Assembly: GCA_958439725.1 (NCBI GenBank)
Contig: CAUBWJ010000007.1
Coordinates: 1 to 64,000 of the forward strand
DNA from: an uncultured Muribaculaceae bacterium
GTDB taxonomy: Bacteria; Bacteroidota; Bacteroidia; Bacteroidales; Muribaculaceae
DNA: 64,000 bases
Reading direction: 5' to 3'
Position numbers and translations under genes: made by a program. The first letter of the stretch is position 1, and every line of letters begins with the position of its first letter. Below, one piece after another: positions 53,877-63,392 of the stretch. A model generated the notes under the pieces. That model was not told where the DNA came from and did no database searches. It saw only the letters and a list, made by a program, of their open reading frames with translations.

Positions 53877-53974
53877 CGAATATTTTGACAATATTAGACT
53901 CACATAATTGCCTTCGTCACCGCGAAGCGGCCTGCGGTCGACATTCGCTATTATGTTTCGTCGAATATTCTTCG

Positions 53975-53982
53975 TATATTTG
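53975..53982 (+). promoter_or_regulatory. -7 promoter element for the LptF/G-ribBA operon
   Basis: TATATTTG matches TAnnTTTG, 47 bp before the ATG at 54030. The -33 region is weak (TTTC 15 bp upstream). Confidence 0.55.
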
Positions 53983-54029
53983 CAGGCCGGAAATATAAAC
54001 TGTTAGACTGAACGTTTAGACCGGTCAGT

Positions 54030-55991
54030 ATGATGATAAAAATCAAGCGCCTTTACCTTTTCATGCTTCAGAGCTTCGTGCCTCTGTTTGTCATGACGTT
54101 TTTCATCTGCCTGTTCATAGTGCTGATGCAGTTTCTGTGGCGCTATATCGACGATCTTGTGGGAAAAGGTCTGGGAGTGGATGTGATCGCGGAGCTGTTT
54201 TTCTATGCCGCGCTCACCATGATACCCATGGCGCTCCCGCTCGCCATACTTCTTGCCTCGCTTATGACCTTCGGAAATCTGGGCGAGCGCTTTGAACTGA
54301 CGGCCATGAAGGCCTCCGGAATATCGCTTCTGAAGGTCATGAGTCCGCTGATAGTGCTGATGGTGATAATCGCCATATCCGCCTTCTTTTTCCAGAACAA
54401 TGTGCTGCCGGTGGCCCAGACAAAGATGTGGACACTGCTTTATTCCATGAGGCAGAAATCGCCGGAGCTCGAGATTCCCGAAGCCGTGTTCTACGACCAG
54501 ATTCCCGGCTACAACCTCTATGTGGAGAAAAAGAACCGTGACACCGGCACGCTCTACGACATAATGATATATGACGTGTCGAAGGGATTCGACAACGCCA
54601 GCATAATCCTTGCTGATTCCGGGCGCCTCGCAATGACGGAGGACAAGACACATCTGTTCTTGAAACTATGGAACGGCGAATCTTTCGAAAATCTCAAGGA
54701 GGCGGGACAGTCGATGGGAAATGTGCCTTACCGGCGCGAGACGTTTGACGACAAGGAAATACTTGTGGCTTTCGATGCCAATTTCAACCGAATGGACGAG
54801 GAGGGTATGCGCAGCCAGTATGTGGGCAAGAACATAGCCGAACTACAGGCTACGATAGATTCCGTCTCTCTCAGGGTCGACAGTATCGGCCGTACCTATG
54901 GAACGGAAATGCGGCAGATGCGCCGGTTTGGCGTGCAGCCTTACCGGGTGGAGTATGATACAGCGGGCGTAATGCGTTCGACGCTCGTGCCCGACGTGAA
55001 AATCGCCAAGGCCATGAACGTAGATTCCATGTTGCGTGGCGGTTCGTCGGCCTCCAATCTCAATTATATAAACCAGGCTCTGAACCGTGCGAAGCGCCAG
55101 AAGCAGGACTTCGAGTTCAAGGGCCTGATGCTTCAGGACGACCGCAAGACCATACGCCGTCACGCCATAGAGCTTCAGAAGAAATTCACTCTTTCGTTCG
55201 CGTGCATCATCTTCTTCTTTATCGGCGCGCCGCTGGGCGCCATAATACGCAAGGGTGGTCTGGGTATGCCGCTCGTGATATCGGTTTTTCTGTTCATATT
55301 CTACTTCATCATTGACAATACCGGTTATAAGATGGCCCGTGAAGGCAAAATGCCTGTATGGGAAGGCATGTGGCTCAGCTCAGCCGTATTGCTTCCGCTC
55401 GGCATATTCTTTACCTATAAGGCCATGCGTGACTCCGCGGTGTTCAACAAGGATGCTTATGTGAACTTCTTCCGACGGCTCGCCGGCATGCGTGAGAAAC
55501 GCAGCATGGAGATAAAGGAGCTGGTGATGGTGGATGTGGAGCCGACGGAGGCCCTTACCCTTCTTTACCGTCTGCGCCAGACCGACAAGGAGTTTCTGGA
55601 GCGCAATCCGAAGCGTATAAGTTTCCTGAGATACTGGCTCAAGGGCTATGACACGACAGAGCTGCGACAGGTGTCGCAGACGCTGGAGTCGGTAGTGGGC
55701 TATCTATCCAACACGCGCAACAAAAAGGTGATGAACCTTCTTAACGAATATCCGTTTATACGTAATCTGTGGCTCTACCGTCCGGCTTCAAGAAAATGGG
55801 CCGGATACTGCCTGATGGCTATTCTGCCTCTGTCGCTTCCTGTGTATTTCGCGGGTCTGAGGCATCTGAGGATTCTCAGAGAGGAACTGGAGAAAGTGGC
55901 CTCGGTTACCGACCGGCTGATAGCTCTGGGCGAGGGCCTCGAAAGCAAAGGAATGAATCCGGGCACAATGGATGCCTCTGAAAAAGAATAA
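54030..55991 (+). CDS. LptF/LptG family permease (YjgP/YjgQ), long form
   Basis: The 653-residue inner-membrane protein belongs to the LptF/G family that extracts lipopolysaccharide for transport to the outer membrane. The N-terminal helices (KIKRLYLFMLQSFVPLFVMTFFICLFIVLMQFLWRYIDDLV) and the typical second segment AALTMIPMALPLAILLASLMTFGNLGERFELTAMKASGIS are present. A periplasmic part follows (about 130-390), then helices such as FSFACIIFFFIGAPLGAIIRKGG. The long C-terminal part (from about 490) exceeds the E. coli proteins (about 360 residues), as in other Bacteroidota. It is followed after 10 bp by ribBA. Confidence 0.9.
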   Translation: MMIKIKRLYLFMLQSFVPLFVMTFFICLFIVLMQFLWRYIDDLVGKGLGVDVIAELFFYAALTMIPMALPLAILLASLMTFGNLGERFELTAMKASGISLLKVMSPLIVLMVIIAISAFFFQNNVLPVAQTKMWTLLYSMRQKSPELEIPEAVFYDQIPGYNLYVEKKNRDTGTLYDIMIYDVSKGFDNASIILADSGRLAMTEDKTHLFLKLWNGESFENLKEAGQSMGNVPYRRETFDDKEILVAFDANFNRMDEEGMRSQYVGKNIAELQATIDSVSLRVDSIGRTYGTEMRQMRRFGVQPYRVEYDTAGVMRSTLVPDVKIAKAMNVDSMLRGGSSASNLNYINQALNRAKRQKQDFEFKGLMLQDDRKTIRRHAIELQKKFTLSFACIIFFFIGAPLGAIIRKGGLGMPLVISVFLFIFYFIIDNTGYKMAREGKMPVWEGMWLSSAVLLPLGIFFTYKAMRDSAVFNKDAYVNFFRRLAGMREKRSMEIKELVMVDVEPTEALTLLYRLRQTDKEFLERNPKRISFLRYWLKGYDTTELRQVSQTLESVVGYLSNTRNKKVMNLLNEYPFIRNLWLYRPASRKWAGYCLMAILPLSLPVYFAGLRHLRILREELEKVASVTDRLIALGEGLESKGMNPGTMDASEKE

Positions 55992-56001
55992 ACACCGAAA
56001 T

Positions 56002-57213
56002 ATGGAAAATATAAAGCTTGATACAATAGAAGAGGCCATAGAGTCTTTCCGCAACGGACAGTTTGTGATAGTGGTTGACGACGAGGACCGCGAGAATGAG
56101 GGCGATCTCATAATGGCGGCCGAGAAAGTGACTCCGGAGCATGTGAACTTCATGATTACGAACGCACGCGGAGAGCTGTGCGCACCGCTCACCATATCGC
56201 GTTGCCGTGACCTCGACCTCGCCCATCAGGTGGAGGAGAACACCTCAATGCTCGGAACACCTTTTACCGTGACCGTGGATAAGCTCGAAGGATGCACCAC
56301 AGGAGTTTCGGCCCACGACCGCGCCGCCACTATCCAGGCATTGGCCGATCCGGACTCGGTAGCCTCGACGTTCGGCCGCCCGGGTCACGTTCATCCGCTT
56401 TACGCCCAGGATGAGGGCGTGCTCCGCCGCCCCGGTCACACCGAAGCCTCGATAGACCTCGCACGGCTTGCCGGACTGCGTCCCGCCGCCACTCTGATAG
56501 AGATTCTCAACGAGGACGGCACCATGGCCCGTCTGCCGCAGCTCAGAAAGAAAGCCGACGAATGGGGCCTGAAGCTGATAAGCATCCGCGACCTCATTGC
56601 CTACCGTCTGGAGAAAGAATCGTCGGTTGAGCAGGGGGTGGAAGTGGACATGCCTACAGCTTACGGACATTTCCGGCTTATACCGTTTAAGGGAAAGACC
56701 GACGGACGCGAACATATAGCCCTTATAAAGGGTGATGTGGCCGACGGAGAACCGGTGCTTGTGCGTGTGCATTCGTCATGCGCCACAGGCGACATATTCG
56801 GTTCATGCCGCTGCGACTGCGGAGAGCAGCTTCACCGAGCCATGCAGATGATTGAAAAGGAAGGCCGCGGTGTATTGCTCTATCTTCAGCAGGAAGGCCG
56901 CGGAATAGGCTTGATGGATAAGATAAAGGCCTACAAACTCCAGGAAGAAGGCCTTGATACGGTGGATGCCAATCTGCATCTTGGCCATAAGGCCGACGAG
57001 CGCGATTACGGAGTAGGCGCACAGATTCTTCATAAACTCGGGGTGAAGCGCATGCGGCTTCTGACGAACAATCCCCGCAAGCGTATAGGCCTCGAGGGAT
57101 ATGGACTGACCGTAGAGGAGAATGTGCCTATAGAGGTAGAGCCTAACGATTACAACCGTTTCTACATGCATACAAAGAAGGAACGCATGGGACATAAGCT
57201 GAACAAGAGCTGA
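56002..57213 (+). CDS. ribBA: Bifunctional DHBP synthase / GTP cyclohydrolase II
   Basis: The enzyme makes two precursors of riboflavin: 3,4-dihydroxy-2-butanone 4-phosphate from ribulose-5-phosphate, and the pyrimidine from GTP. The N-terminal half has VVDDEDRENEGDLIMAAEKVTPEHVNFM and RPGHVHPLYAQDEGVLRRPGHTEASIDLARLAG. The C-terminal half has SSCATGDIFGSCRCDCGEQL (zinc cysteines) and QEGRGIGLMDKIKAYKLQEEGLDTVDAN. The 403-residue length is normal. I moved the start from 55972 to the Met at 56002. It follows the LptF/G gene by 10 bp; no FMN riboswitch is visible upstream. Confidence 0.96.
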   Translation: MENIKLDTIEEAIESFRNGQFVIVVDDEDRENEGDLIMAAEKVTPEHVNFMITNARGELCAPLTISRCRDLDLAHQVEENTSMLGTPFTVTVDKLEGCTTGVSAHDRAATIQALADPDSVASTFGRPGHVHPLYAQDEGVLRRPGHTEASIDLARLAGLRPAATLIEILNEDGTMARLPQLRKKADEWGLKLISIRDLIAYRLEKESSVEQGVEVDMPTAYGHFRLIPFKGKTDGREHIALIKGDVADGEPVLVRVHSSCATGDIFGSCRCDCGEQLHRAMQMIEKEGRGVLLYLQQEGRGIGLMDKIKAYKLQEEGLDTVDANLHLGHKADERDYGVGAQILHKLGVKRMRLLTNNPRKRIGLEGYGLTVEENVPIEVEPNDYNRFYMHTKKERMGHKLNKS

Positions 57214-57240
57214 GTTCTGCGGTCTGCTGTAAAATAAATT

Positions 57241-57276
57241 GCCGGTGTGTCAGAAATCATCTCCTGACACACCGGC
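57241..57276. terminator. Terminator between ribBA and the efflux operon
   Basis: A perfect 13-bp stem (GCCGGTGTGTCAG / CTGACACACCGGC) with a 10-nt loop and AT-rich flanks on both sides. It lies between convergent genes and can serve both. Confidence 0.75.
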
Positions 57277-57293
57277 ATTGTTTTGTGCGTCCC

Positions 57294-58469
57294 TTAAAGC
57301 TCGTTTTTGAGCAGAGTGGCAGCGAGAGTGTGGTAACGGTTCTCCAGGGTAAGATAGTCCTGGATTTTGGAATAAATCTTGTCGGACTCGATATAGAAAT
57401 CAATCACCGACATGTTGCCGAGTTCAACGGATTTCTTCATGAGCGCGAGAGTCTTTTTCATAAGAGGAAGGTCGTAAAGACTGATTACGCCGTGTAGGCT
57501 CTTGAGCTCGGCCAGAGAAGACGAAACCTCATTTGCTATGCGCGCGCGGGTGTCGTCCATATTAAGCTGCGAGGCCACGAGGCGTGATTTTGCGGCTTTT
57601 ACCTTCGAGCTGTTGGAGAAAATAGGAACCGATACACCGACAAGGAAACCGTTGCTTGCCTCGTCAAGCTCGGTATTACGGCGATAGCCCAGCGTGATTT
57701 TAGGCAGCCATCCCTGACGGCTCACGTTTATTTCCTGACGTGCGGCTTCAATAGAGGCGTGTGCGGCTTTAAGCTCGGTATCGTTCTCGGTAAGGGATGG
57801 CGCTCCTTCGTCGGAGATAAGCCACAGAGGGATTTCAGGATAGGAGATCTCGCCTGGGTCAACAGGAATATCGCCGTTGAGCGCCGTAAGGGCATTGCGC
57901 GCGCGGGATATGGCGGCGCGGTTTTCAGCTACGGCAGCAAGCACCTCCATATTTTCTATTTTCACTCTGTTGACTTCGAGAATGTTGACCTCGCCTTCGT
58001 CGAACCGCTTGCCGAAAAGTTTCTGCAGTTCCACTGCCACGGCCTCGCGCTCCGCGAGAATCTCTTTCTGGCGGTCGAGGTATACGAGTTGGAGGCAAGT
58101 GAGTTTAGCATTGAGCAGAATGTCGCGTCGTGACGAGTCGAGTCCCTTGTCAAGCACATTCCGCTGCAATTTTCCGGATTTGCCGCGGGCGGCGTAGAGT
58201 GTGGGAAAATCGAATTCCTGCGACACTACCATTTCCGAATTCGCCACGCCGGATGCACCGCGGCGAAAGAACGGGCTATATTCAATCGAGGGGCCGTCGA
58301 GGGAATTCTCTGCTTTTAGCTCATGGGTAGCAGCGTTGATTTCGGCTCTCATGGCTTTGAGCTGTATATTGTTTGTCTCTATTGCCGAGAGCACGCTGTC
58401 GATTCCCTGGGCGGCAATGGAGGCGGGGAGCGAGAGAATCAGAGCTAAGGGGAATATGTATCGTTTCAT
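57294..58469 (-). CDS. TolC-family outer membrane efflux protein
   Basis: The 391-residue exported protein has a signal peptide ending SIAAQ. It is an outer-membrane efflux protein, shown by two related halves of helix and strand: MRAEINAATHELKAENSLDGPSIEYSPFFRR, RQKEILAEREAVAVELQKLFGKRFDEGEVNILEVNRVKIEN, then AAHASIEAARQEINVSRQGWLPKITLGYRR. It would link the periplasmic adaptor to the outside. Its ATG overlaps the RND stop by 4 bp, so it is the last gene of the operon. No metal specificity can be read from it. It is shorter than E. coli TolC but normal for the CusC/CzcC group. Confidence 0.9.
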   Translation of the reverse strand: MKRYIFPLALILSLPASIAAQGIDSVLSAIETNNIQLKAMRAEINAATHELKAENSLDGPSIEYSPFFRRGASGVANSEMVVSQEFDFPTLYAARGKSGKLQRNVLDKGLDSSRRDILLNAKLTCLQLVYLDRQKEILAEREAVAVELQKLFGKRFDEGEVNILEVNRVKIENMEVLAAVAENRAAISRARNALTALNGDIPVDPGEISYPEIPLWLISDEGAPSLTENDTELKAAHASIEAARQEINVSRQGWLPKITLGYRRNTELDEASNGFLVGVSVPIFSNSSKVKAAKSRLVASQLNMDDTRARIANEVSSSLAELKSLHGVISLYDLPLMKKTLALMKKSVELGNMSVIDFYIESDKIYSKIQDYLTLENRYHTLAATLLKNEL

Positions 58470-61400
58470 TCGGTAACTGCTTTTTTAACGTTACGGCCTT
58501 TACGGTTCAGTCCGAGGAAGACCAATGGTATGATGTAAGCGTTCAGGAAGGTGGAGGAGAGCAGACCGCCGAGGATAACAACGGCCATAGGGCTCTGTAT
58601 CTCGTTGCCGGGGAGATCGCCGCGGAAAGCGAGAGGGATGAGAGCGAGAGCCGATGTCATGGCTGTCATGATAATGGGATTCATGCGGTCAACGGAGCCG
58701 TCAATCACACTGTCGCGGATAGTGCGGCCTTCCATCTCGTGAAGAAGATTATAGCGGGCAATGAGGAGCATTCCGTTGCGGGTGGCTATGCCGAAGAGCG
58801 AGATGAATCCTATGATTGCGGGGATGCTGATTTCTCCGGAGGTCAGCCATAGAACAAGTACACCGCCTATGAGCGCAAACGGAAGGTTGAGAAGTATCAC
58901 GGCGCTTTCAAGCAGATTCTTGAACTGCATATAGAGAAGAAGATAAATCACCACGATGCTCAACAGGGAAGTGAGGAACAGGGTGCGGCTTGCCGCCTGC
59001 TCGCTCTCGAACTGGCCTCCGTATTCAATATGGTAGCCTTCGGGAAGGGTGATTTTCTCGTCGATAATATCCTGAATGTCGTTTACCACACTGCGGATAT
59101 CGCGGTCGCCGGTATTGGCCGAGACAACAATCTTACGTTTCACGTTCTCACGGTTGATGGTGTTAGGACCGGCCGAAGACTGAATCTTGGCGACGTTGCT
59201 CAGAGGAATCTTCATGCCTGAGGGTGTGTCGATAAGCAGGCTGCCGATGTCCTCTATCTTATCACGGTTCTGCTCACCGGCACGCACCACAAGATTGAAA
59301 CTGCGGTTGCCCTCATATACCTGCGAAACGGTCTCGCCGGCCATCATCACGCTTATGAATTCGTTGAACTGAGGCTCGCTGATGCCATAGCGCGAAAGCA
59401 TTTCGGGAATGGGTGTGATTTTAAGTTCAGGGCGTTCAATCTGCTGCTCTACGTTCAGGTCGGCAATGCCTTCCACGCCGGATATGGCATCCTTGATCTG
59501 GTTGCCGATGGTGAACATGCGGTTGAGGTCGTCGCCGAAGAGCTTTATGGCTATGCTTGCCTGAGTGCCGCTGAGCATGGCGTCGATTCGGTGGCTGATG
59601 GGCTGCCCTATTTCAATGTTGGCTCCGGCTATGACCGAAAGACGGTCGCGGACATCGTGGAGAAACTCACTGTGGCTTCGCCCGTCGAGCTTGAAGGGGG
59701 CCTCGATTTCCGATACATTCACACCAAGAGAGTGCTCGTCGAGTTCGGCGCGACCTGTCTTTCTCGCCACGGTCTTAATCTCGGGGACGGATAGAAGGAT
59801 TTCCTCGGCCTGACGACCGATTTTGTCGGATTCCTCGAGCGATATTCCGGGCATCGAGCTTACGTTGATGGTGAGGGAACCTTCGTTGAATGGAGGAAGG
59901 AAGCTATGGCCGAGGGTGAAGAACACGCCGATTGTGAACGCAAGGAGAGTGACGGTTGCTATGATTACCGGCTTAGTGTGGGCGAGCACCCAGAGCAGGC
60001 TCTTGCGGTAGGCGCTTTTAAGGTGACGGGTGAGGGGCGCTTCCTTTTCAAGCCCTTTTGAATTGTTACGGTCGTGAAGAAGGTAGCTGCAAAGCACCGG
60101 AGTGAGAGTGAGGGCCACGAGCGTGGAGGCAAACAGCGCCACAATGAAGGCGATGCCCAGGGGTATGAGCATACGGCCTTCCATACCGCTCAGGAAGAAA
60201 AGCGGAACGAAGCTCACCACGATGATGAGAGTGGAGTTCAGGATGGGCATGCGCACCTCGCGGGAGGCATCGTAGACCACACGGATGGTGTTCTGGCGCT
60301 GCACCCTGGGAAGGGCATGGTTCTCACGAAGCTTGCGCCACACATTCTCAACGTCGACAATGGCATCGTCGACCAGCGAGCCGATAGCGATGGCAAGACC
60401 TCCGAGGCTCATGGTGTTGATGGTCTGTCCGAGCAGATGCAATACGATTATCGACACTATCAGAGATATGGGAATGGTGACGAGGGAGATGACCGTTGTC
60501 CTTACATTGGCAAGGAAGAGAAAAAGGATAATGACAACGAATATGGCACCTTCTATGAGAGAGGTCTTGACATTGGAGACGGAGCTGTCAATAAAATCGG
60601 CCTGACGGAAAATGTCGGAGGAGATATGGACGTCGGCCGGCAGATTTTTCTGAATGTCGGCAAGGGCGCGGTCTATGTTTTCGGTCAGCTCGATGGTTCC
60701 GGTGTTGGGCTGTTTGGTGACGGTAAGAAGCACAGCCGGTTTTCCTTTCTCGGATGCGAGACCGAGTTTGGGGCTCTGGGCGCCGATTTTAATATCGGCG
60801 ATGTCGGCAAGCGTCACGGGGATACCGTCGGTAGTCTTTACTACCGACTTGGAAATGCGGTCGATTACATCAGAGGAAACCACACCGCGTACTATATACT
60901 CGTTGCCATACTGATAAATCACTCCGCCGGAAGTGCTGCGGTTCATTTCGCGGGTTACATCCATCACATCGGAGAGGGCAACATCGTAATGGCGCATTCT
61001 GGCCGGGTCGAGCATTATCTGGTATTCCTTGAGGTCGCCGCCTATTACGGAAACCTGGGCTACGCCGCCAGTGGAAAGAAGGCGCGGACGGATGGTCCAG
61101 TCGGCGAGGGTGCGGAGATCGAGCAGGGAGGTGTTGTCGGACGTGAGACTGATAATCATCAGCTCGCCGAGAATAGAGGCCTGCGGGCCGAGCACAGGTT
61201 TTCCCACGCTGCCGGGGAGCGCGTCGGCCACGGTGGCCAGTTTTTCAGAAACAATCTGGCGGTCGAGATATATATCGGTACCCCAGTCGAATTCTACCCA
61301 GACAACGGAGAAGCCGTTGGTGGATGATGAGCGCACGCGCCGCACACCCGTAGCGCCGTTGACAGCCGTTTCAATCGGGAATGTTACAAGCTGTTCGACT

Positions 61401-61579
61401 TCCTCGGCAGCCATGCCGTTGGCTTCGGTCATCACCACTACGGTGGGGGCGTTGAGGTCGGGGAACACATCTATTTCAGTCTGCTTCGCCACGAAGAGAC
61501 CACCCACCACAAGCAAGACGGCGCCCACCAGCACAAGCAGGCGGTTATTGAGCGAGAAATGTATTATTTTGTTGAGCAT
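58466..61579 (-). CDS. Heavy-metal RND efflux pump (CusA/CzcA family)
   Basis: The 1037-residue inner-membrane protein has the RND layout: an N-terminal helix, a large periplasmic domain with MTEANGMAAEEVEQLVTFPIETAVNGATGVRRVRSSSTNGFSVVWVEFDWGTDIYLDR, helices around 340-540, a second periplasmic domain, and helices to the end. The transmembrane stretch GSLVDDAIVDVENVWRKLREN carries the acidic residues of the proton path. This is the heavy-metal (HME) branch; which metal (Cu, Zn, Co, Ni) is exported is unclear, since neither the Cu nor the Zn/Co signature matches exactly. It overlaps tolC and follows the adaptor by 11 bp. Confidence 0.92.
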   Translation of the reverse strand: MLNKIIHFSLNNRLLVLVGAVLLVVGGLFVAKQTEIDVFPDLNAPTVVVMTEANGMAAEEVEQLVTFPIETAVNGATGVRRVRSSSTNGFSVVWVEFDWGTDIYLDRQIVSEKLATVADALPGSVGKPVLGPQASILGELMIISLTSDNTSLLDLRTLADWTIRPRLLSTGGVAQVSVIGGDLKEYQIMLDPARMRHYDVALSDVMDVTREMNRSTSGGVIYQYGNEYIVRGVVSSDVIDRISKSVVKTTDGIPVTLADIADIKIGAQSPKLGLASEKGKPAVLLTVTKQPNTGTIELTENIDRALADIQKNLPADVHISSDIFRQADFIDSSVSNVKTSLIEGAIFVVIILFLFLANVRTTVISLVTIPISLIVSIIVLHLLGQTINTMSLGGLAIAIGSLVDDAIVDVENVWRKLRENHALPRVQRQNTIRVVYDASREVRMPILNSTLIIVVSFVPLFFLSGMEGRMLIPLGIAFIVALFASTLVALTLTPVLCSYLLHDRNNSKGLEKEAPLTRHLKSAYRKSLLWVLAHTKPVIIATVTLLAFTIGVFFTLGHSFLPPFNEGSLTINVSSMPGISLEESDKIGRQAEEILLSVPEIKTVARKTGRAELDEHSLGVNVSEIEAPFKLDGRSHSEFLHDVRDRLSVIAGANIEIGQPISHRIDAMLSGTQASIAIKLFGDDLNRMFTIGNQIKDAISGVEGIADLNVEQQIERPELKITPIPEMLSRYGISEPQFNEFISVMMAGETVSQVYEGNRSFNLVVRAGEQNRDKIEDIGSLLIDTPSGMKIPLSNVAKIQSSAGPNTINRENVKRKIVVSANTGDRDIRSVVNDIQDIIDEKITLPEGYHIEYGGQFESEQAASRTLFLTSLLSIVVIYLLLYMQFKNLLESAVILLNLPFALIGGVLVLWLTSGEISIPAIIGFISLFGIATRNGMLLIARYNLLHEMEGRTIRDSVIDGSVDRMNPIIMTAMTSALALIPLAFRGDLPGNEIQSPMAVVILGGLLSSTFLNAYIIPLVFLGLNRKGRNVKKAVTE

Positions 61580-61590
61580 CTGGGGCAGTA

Positions 61591-62748
61591 TTAATGGTTA
61601 TGGGTATGCCCGGGGATGGCTTTGCCGGCGGAGGCCAGCTTCACATGGATGGCACCCTGGGTAACTACGGTGTCGCCGGGCTTGAGACCTGAGAGAATCT
61701 CTATGTTCTCGCCGTCGCTTTCGCCGGTGCGGACTTCCTGACGGCGGTAGCAGTTATCGTCGAGTTTCAGATAGACGTAGAATACACCCTGGTCTTCCGT
61801 GAGGGCCGACACAGGCACGGTAACGGCGTTGTGCTTGCCGTCAGTAATAAGGAAAATCTCAACGAAGGAACCGGGAATGACGCCGGGACAATTGTCGAAC
61901 TCAAACGTCACAGGGACAAACGAGGAGCCCGTGCCGGTGGTCTTGCCGGTGGATAGCACGCGGCCGTTTAGGTCACGGAGGTCGTAGATTGAATCGCTGT
62001 AGGAGGTTTTGAATTTCGCTGAGACAATATTGTTGAGGACACCGAAGTCTTTTTCGGCAAGTTCGGCACGGAGATACATGCTGCGGTTCTGGGTGATGGA
62101 CATAAGCGGCTGACCAAGATTCACGAAGTCGCCGTCCTTTACCAGATATTCCTTGATATAGCCGGATACGGGGGCGGAGACGGAAAGACCGCCGCGTCCG
62201 CCGCGCGACACGGCCTCGTAGGAAAGACGTGCTTTTTCATACTCGGCCTTTATGGCGGTGAATTCCTTGCGTGATATGAGCTGATCGGCAATGAGTTTCT
62301 GCGCGCGTTCATATTCGGTGAGTGCGGCCTCATAAGCGATTTTGGCGCGCTGCGTCACATCCCCTTCGGGAAGTGAGGAGGTGGAAATGGAAAAGAGGGG
62401 AGTGCCGCGCTCGATGCGTGCGCCCTCGGTGAGGGGGCGGCTCATCTTCACTATTCCGGAAACTGTGGCAGCGACGGTGGTCTCATCGCCTGAGGCCGGA
62501 AGGACGCGGCCACTCACGGGCACCACGGCGCTGAACTGGCCAAGCCTTACGGTGTCGGCCACTACTCCTGCGGCGGCCGCTTTTTCGGAGTGAAACACTA
62601 TCTCATCGGAATGACCTTCGGGTTCCTGAGCCGTTTCGGCTTCGGCGGCGGGATGCTCATGGTCTTTATCGCCATGCGAGGAATGGTCGTGGCAGGAGGT
62701 GAGGGCCGCAATTAAGATGGCGGCGCACAAATACCGGAAATAAAACAT
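61591..62748 (-). CDS. Periplasmic adaptor of the metal RND pump (HlyD/CusB-like)
   Basis: The 385-residue lipoprotein has a lipobox (IAALTSC) followed by a His-rich, metal-binding-like stretch (HDHSSHGDKDHEHPAAEAE). The rest is a membrane fusion protein: barrel-sandwich (VAATVSGIVKMSRPLTEGARIERGTPLFSI), a long alpha-hairpin (YEAALTEYERAQKLIADQLISRKEFTAIKAEYEKARLSYEAV), and C-terminal beta domains ending with GDTVVTQGAIHVKLASAGKAIPGHTHNH. The frame is open to 63234, but that would overlap the Fur gene. The Met at 62748 fits a lipoprotein signal, so 62748 was chosen. Confidence 0.92.
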   Translation of the reverse strand: MFYFRYLCAAILIAALTSCHDHSSHGDKDHEHPAAEAETAQEPEGHSDEIVFHSEKAAAAGVVADTVRLGQFSAVVPVSGRVLPASGDETTVAATVSGIVKMSRPLTEGARIERGTPLFSISTSSLPEGDVTQRAKIAYEAALTEYERAQKLIADQLISRKEFTAIKAEYEKARLSYEAVSRGGRGGLSVSAPVSGYIKEYLVKDGDFVNLGQPLMSITQNRSMYLRAELAEKDFGVLNNIVSAKFKTSYSDSIYDLRDLNGRVLSTGKTTGTGSSFVPVTFEFDNCPGVIPGSFVEIFLITDGKHNAVTVPVSALTEDQGVFYVYLKLDDNCYRRQEVRTGESDGENIEILSGLKPGDTVVTQGAIHVKLASAGKAIPGHTHNH

Positions 62749-62797
62749 TATGAATCGTGATATTAATAGTTTATGCGGAAAATATGTTATTCTGAGA

Positions 62798-62805
62798 CAA
62801 AGGTA
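62798..62805 (-). promoter_or_regulatory. -7 promoter element for the metal efflux operon
   Basis: TACCTTTG on the minus strand matches TAnnTTTG, 49 bp before the adaptor start. A second possible box, TACTTTTG, lies at 62831-62838. Confidence 0.55.
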
Positions 62806-62852
62806 GGGCTTATAATGCGCAACCGGGTGGCAAAAGTAGTCGGCTATTTTTG

Positions 62853-62860
62853 TATCTTTG
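62853..62860 (+). promoter_or_regulatory. -7 promoter element for the Fur-family gene
   Basis: TATCTTTG matches TAnnTTTG, 11 bp before the ATG at 62872. Together with 62798-62805 it forms a divergent promoter region of 123 bp in which the repressor may act on both genes. Confidence 0.6.
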
Positions 62861-62871
62861 TAGAGATAAAC

Positions 62872-63315
62872 ATGAAACATATTCCTGAGATGGAAACGAG
62901 CTACGATCCCGTGAAACTTCTGGAGGAGGCTGGCATAAAACCGACATCCAACCGGATTCTGGTGCTTAGAGCGATTCTTACGGCCAATTCTCCCATGAGC
63001 CTTATAGAACTTGAATCGGAACTTCAGACGCTTGAGCGTTCGAGCGTGCTGAGGGTGCTGACGCTTCTGCTGGAGCACGACCTGATACATACGCTTGAGG
63101 ACGGTAGGGGCGTGACAAAGTATGAGGTCTGTCATGGCGGCCATCATCACAGCGGCGTGGACGACATGCACGCTCATTTCTATTGCGAGAAGTGCCACAA
63201 GGTATATTGTTTTAAGGAGATTACAGCTCCACACATTGATATTCCTGAAACGTTCAAGGTGAAGTCGATCAATTACATGCTAAAGGGTATCTGCCCTGAG
63301 TGCAGGGAGGATTAG
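62872..63315 (+). CDS. Fur-family metal-dependent repressor
   Basis: The 147-residue protein has the Fur winged helix (EEAGIKPTSNRILVLRAILTANSPMSLIELESEL, then RSSVLRVLTLLLEHDLIHTLEDGRG) and the metal part HGGHHHSGVDDMHAHFYCEKCHKVYCFKE to CPEC. The two CxxC pairs (CEKC and CPEC) form the structural zinc site of many Zur and PerR relatives. It could be Zur-, Fur- or PerR-like. Its start at 62872 is supported by the -7 element inside the longer frame. Divergent placement from the efflux operon suggests that it controls it. Confidence 0.92.
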   Translation: MKHIPEMETSYDPVKLLEEAGIKPTSNRILVLRAILTANSPMSLIELESELQTLERSSVLRVLTLLLEHDLIHTLEDGRGVTKYEVCHGGHHHSGVDDMHAHFYCEKCHKVYCFKEITAPHIDIPETFKVKSINYMLKGICPECRED

Positions 63316-63364
63316 GCTTACTTGCAGAAATGATATTTGACACCGGGTTGCGCTGATTCTGATG

Positions 63365-63372
63365 TAATTTTG
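63365..63372 (+). promoter_or_regulatory. -7 promoter element for the Cu/Zn permease gene
   Basis: TAATTTTG matches TAnnTTTG, 20 bp before the ATG at 63393. Confidence 0.5.
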
Positions 63373-63392
63373 CAGTAAAACCTGATGACAAT

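Noticed and set aside
55992..56001. FMN riboswitch ahead of ribBA
   Set aside because: Only 10 bp separate ribBA from the LptF/G gene and no RFN-type fold is seen upstream.
60074..61327. 417-residue frame antisense to the RND pump gene
   Set aside because: Mirror frame of a conserved gene; composition rich in His, Glu and Gly with no domain.
62749..63234. N-terminal extension of the RND adaptor
   Set aside because: It would overlap the Fur-family gene, and the lipoprotein signal starts at 62748.
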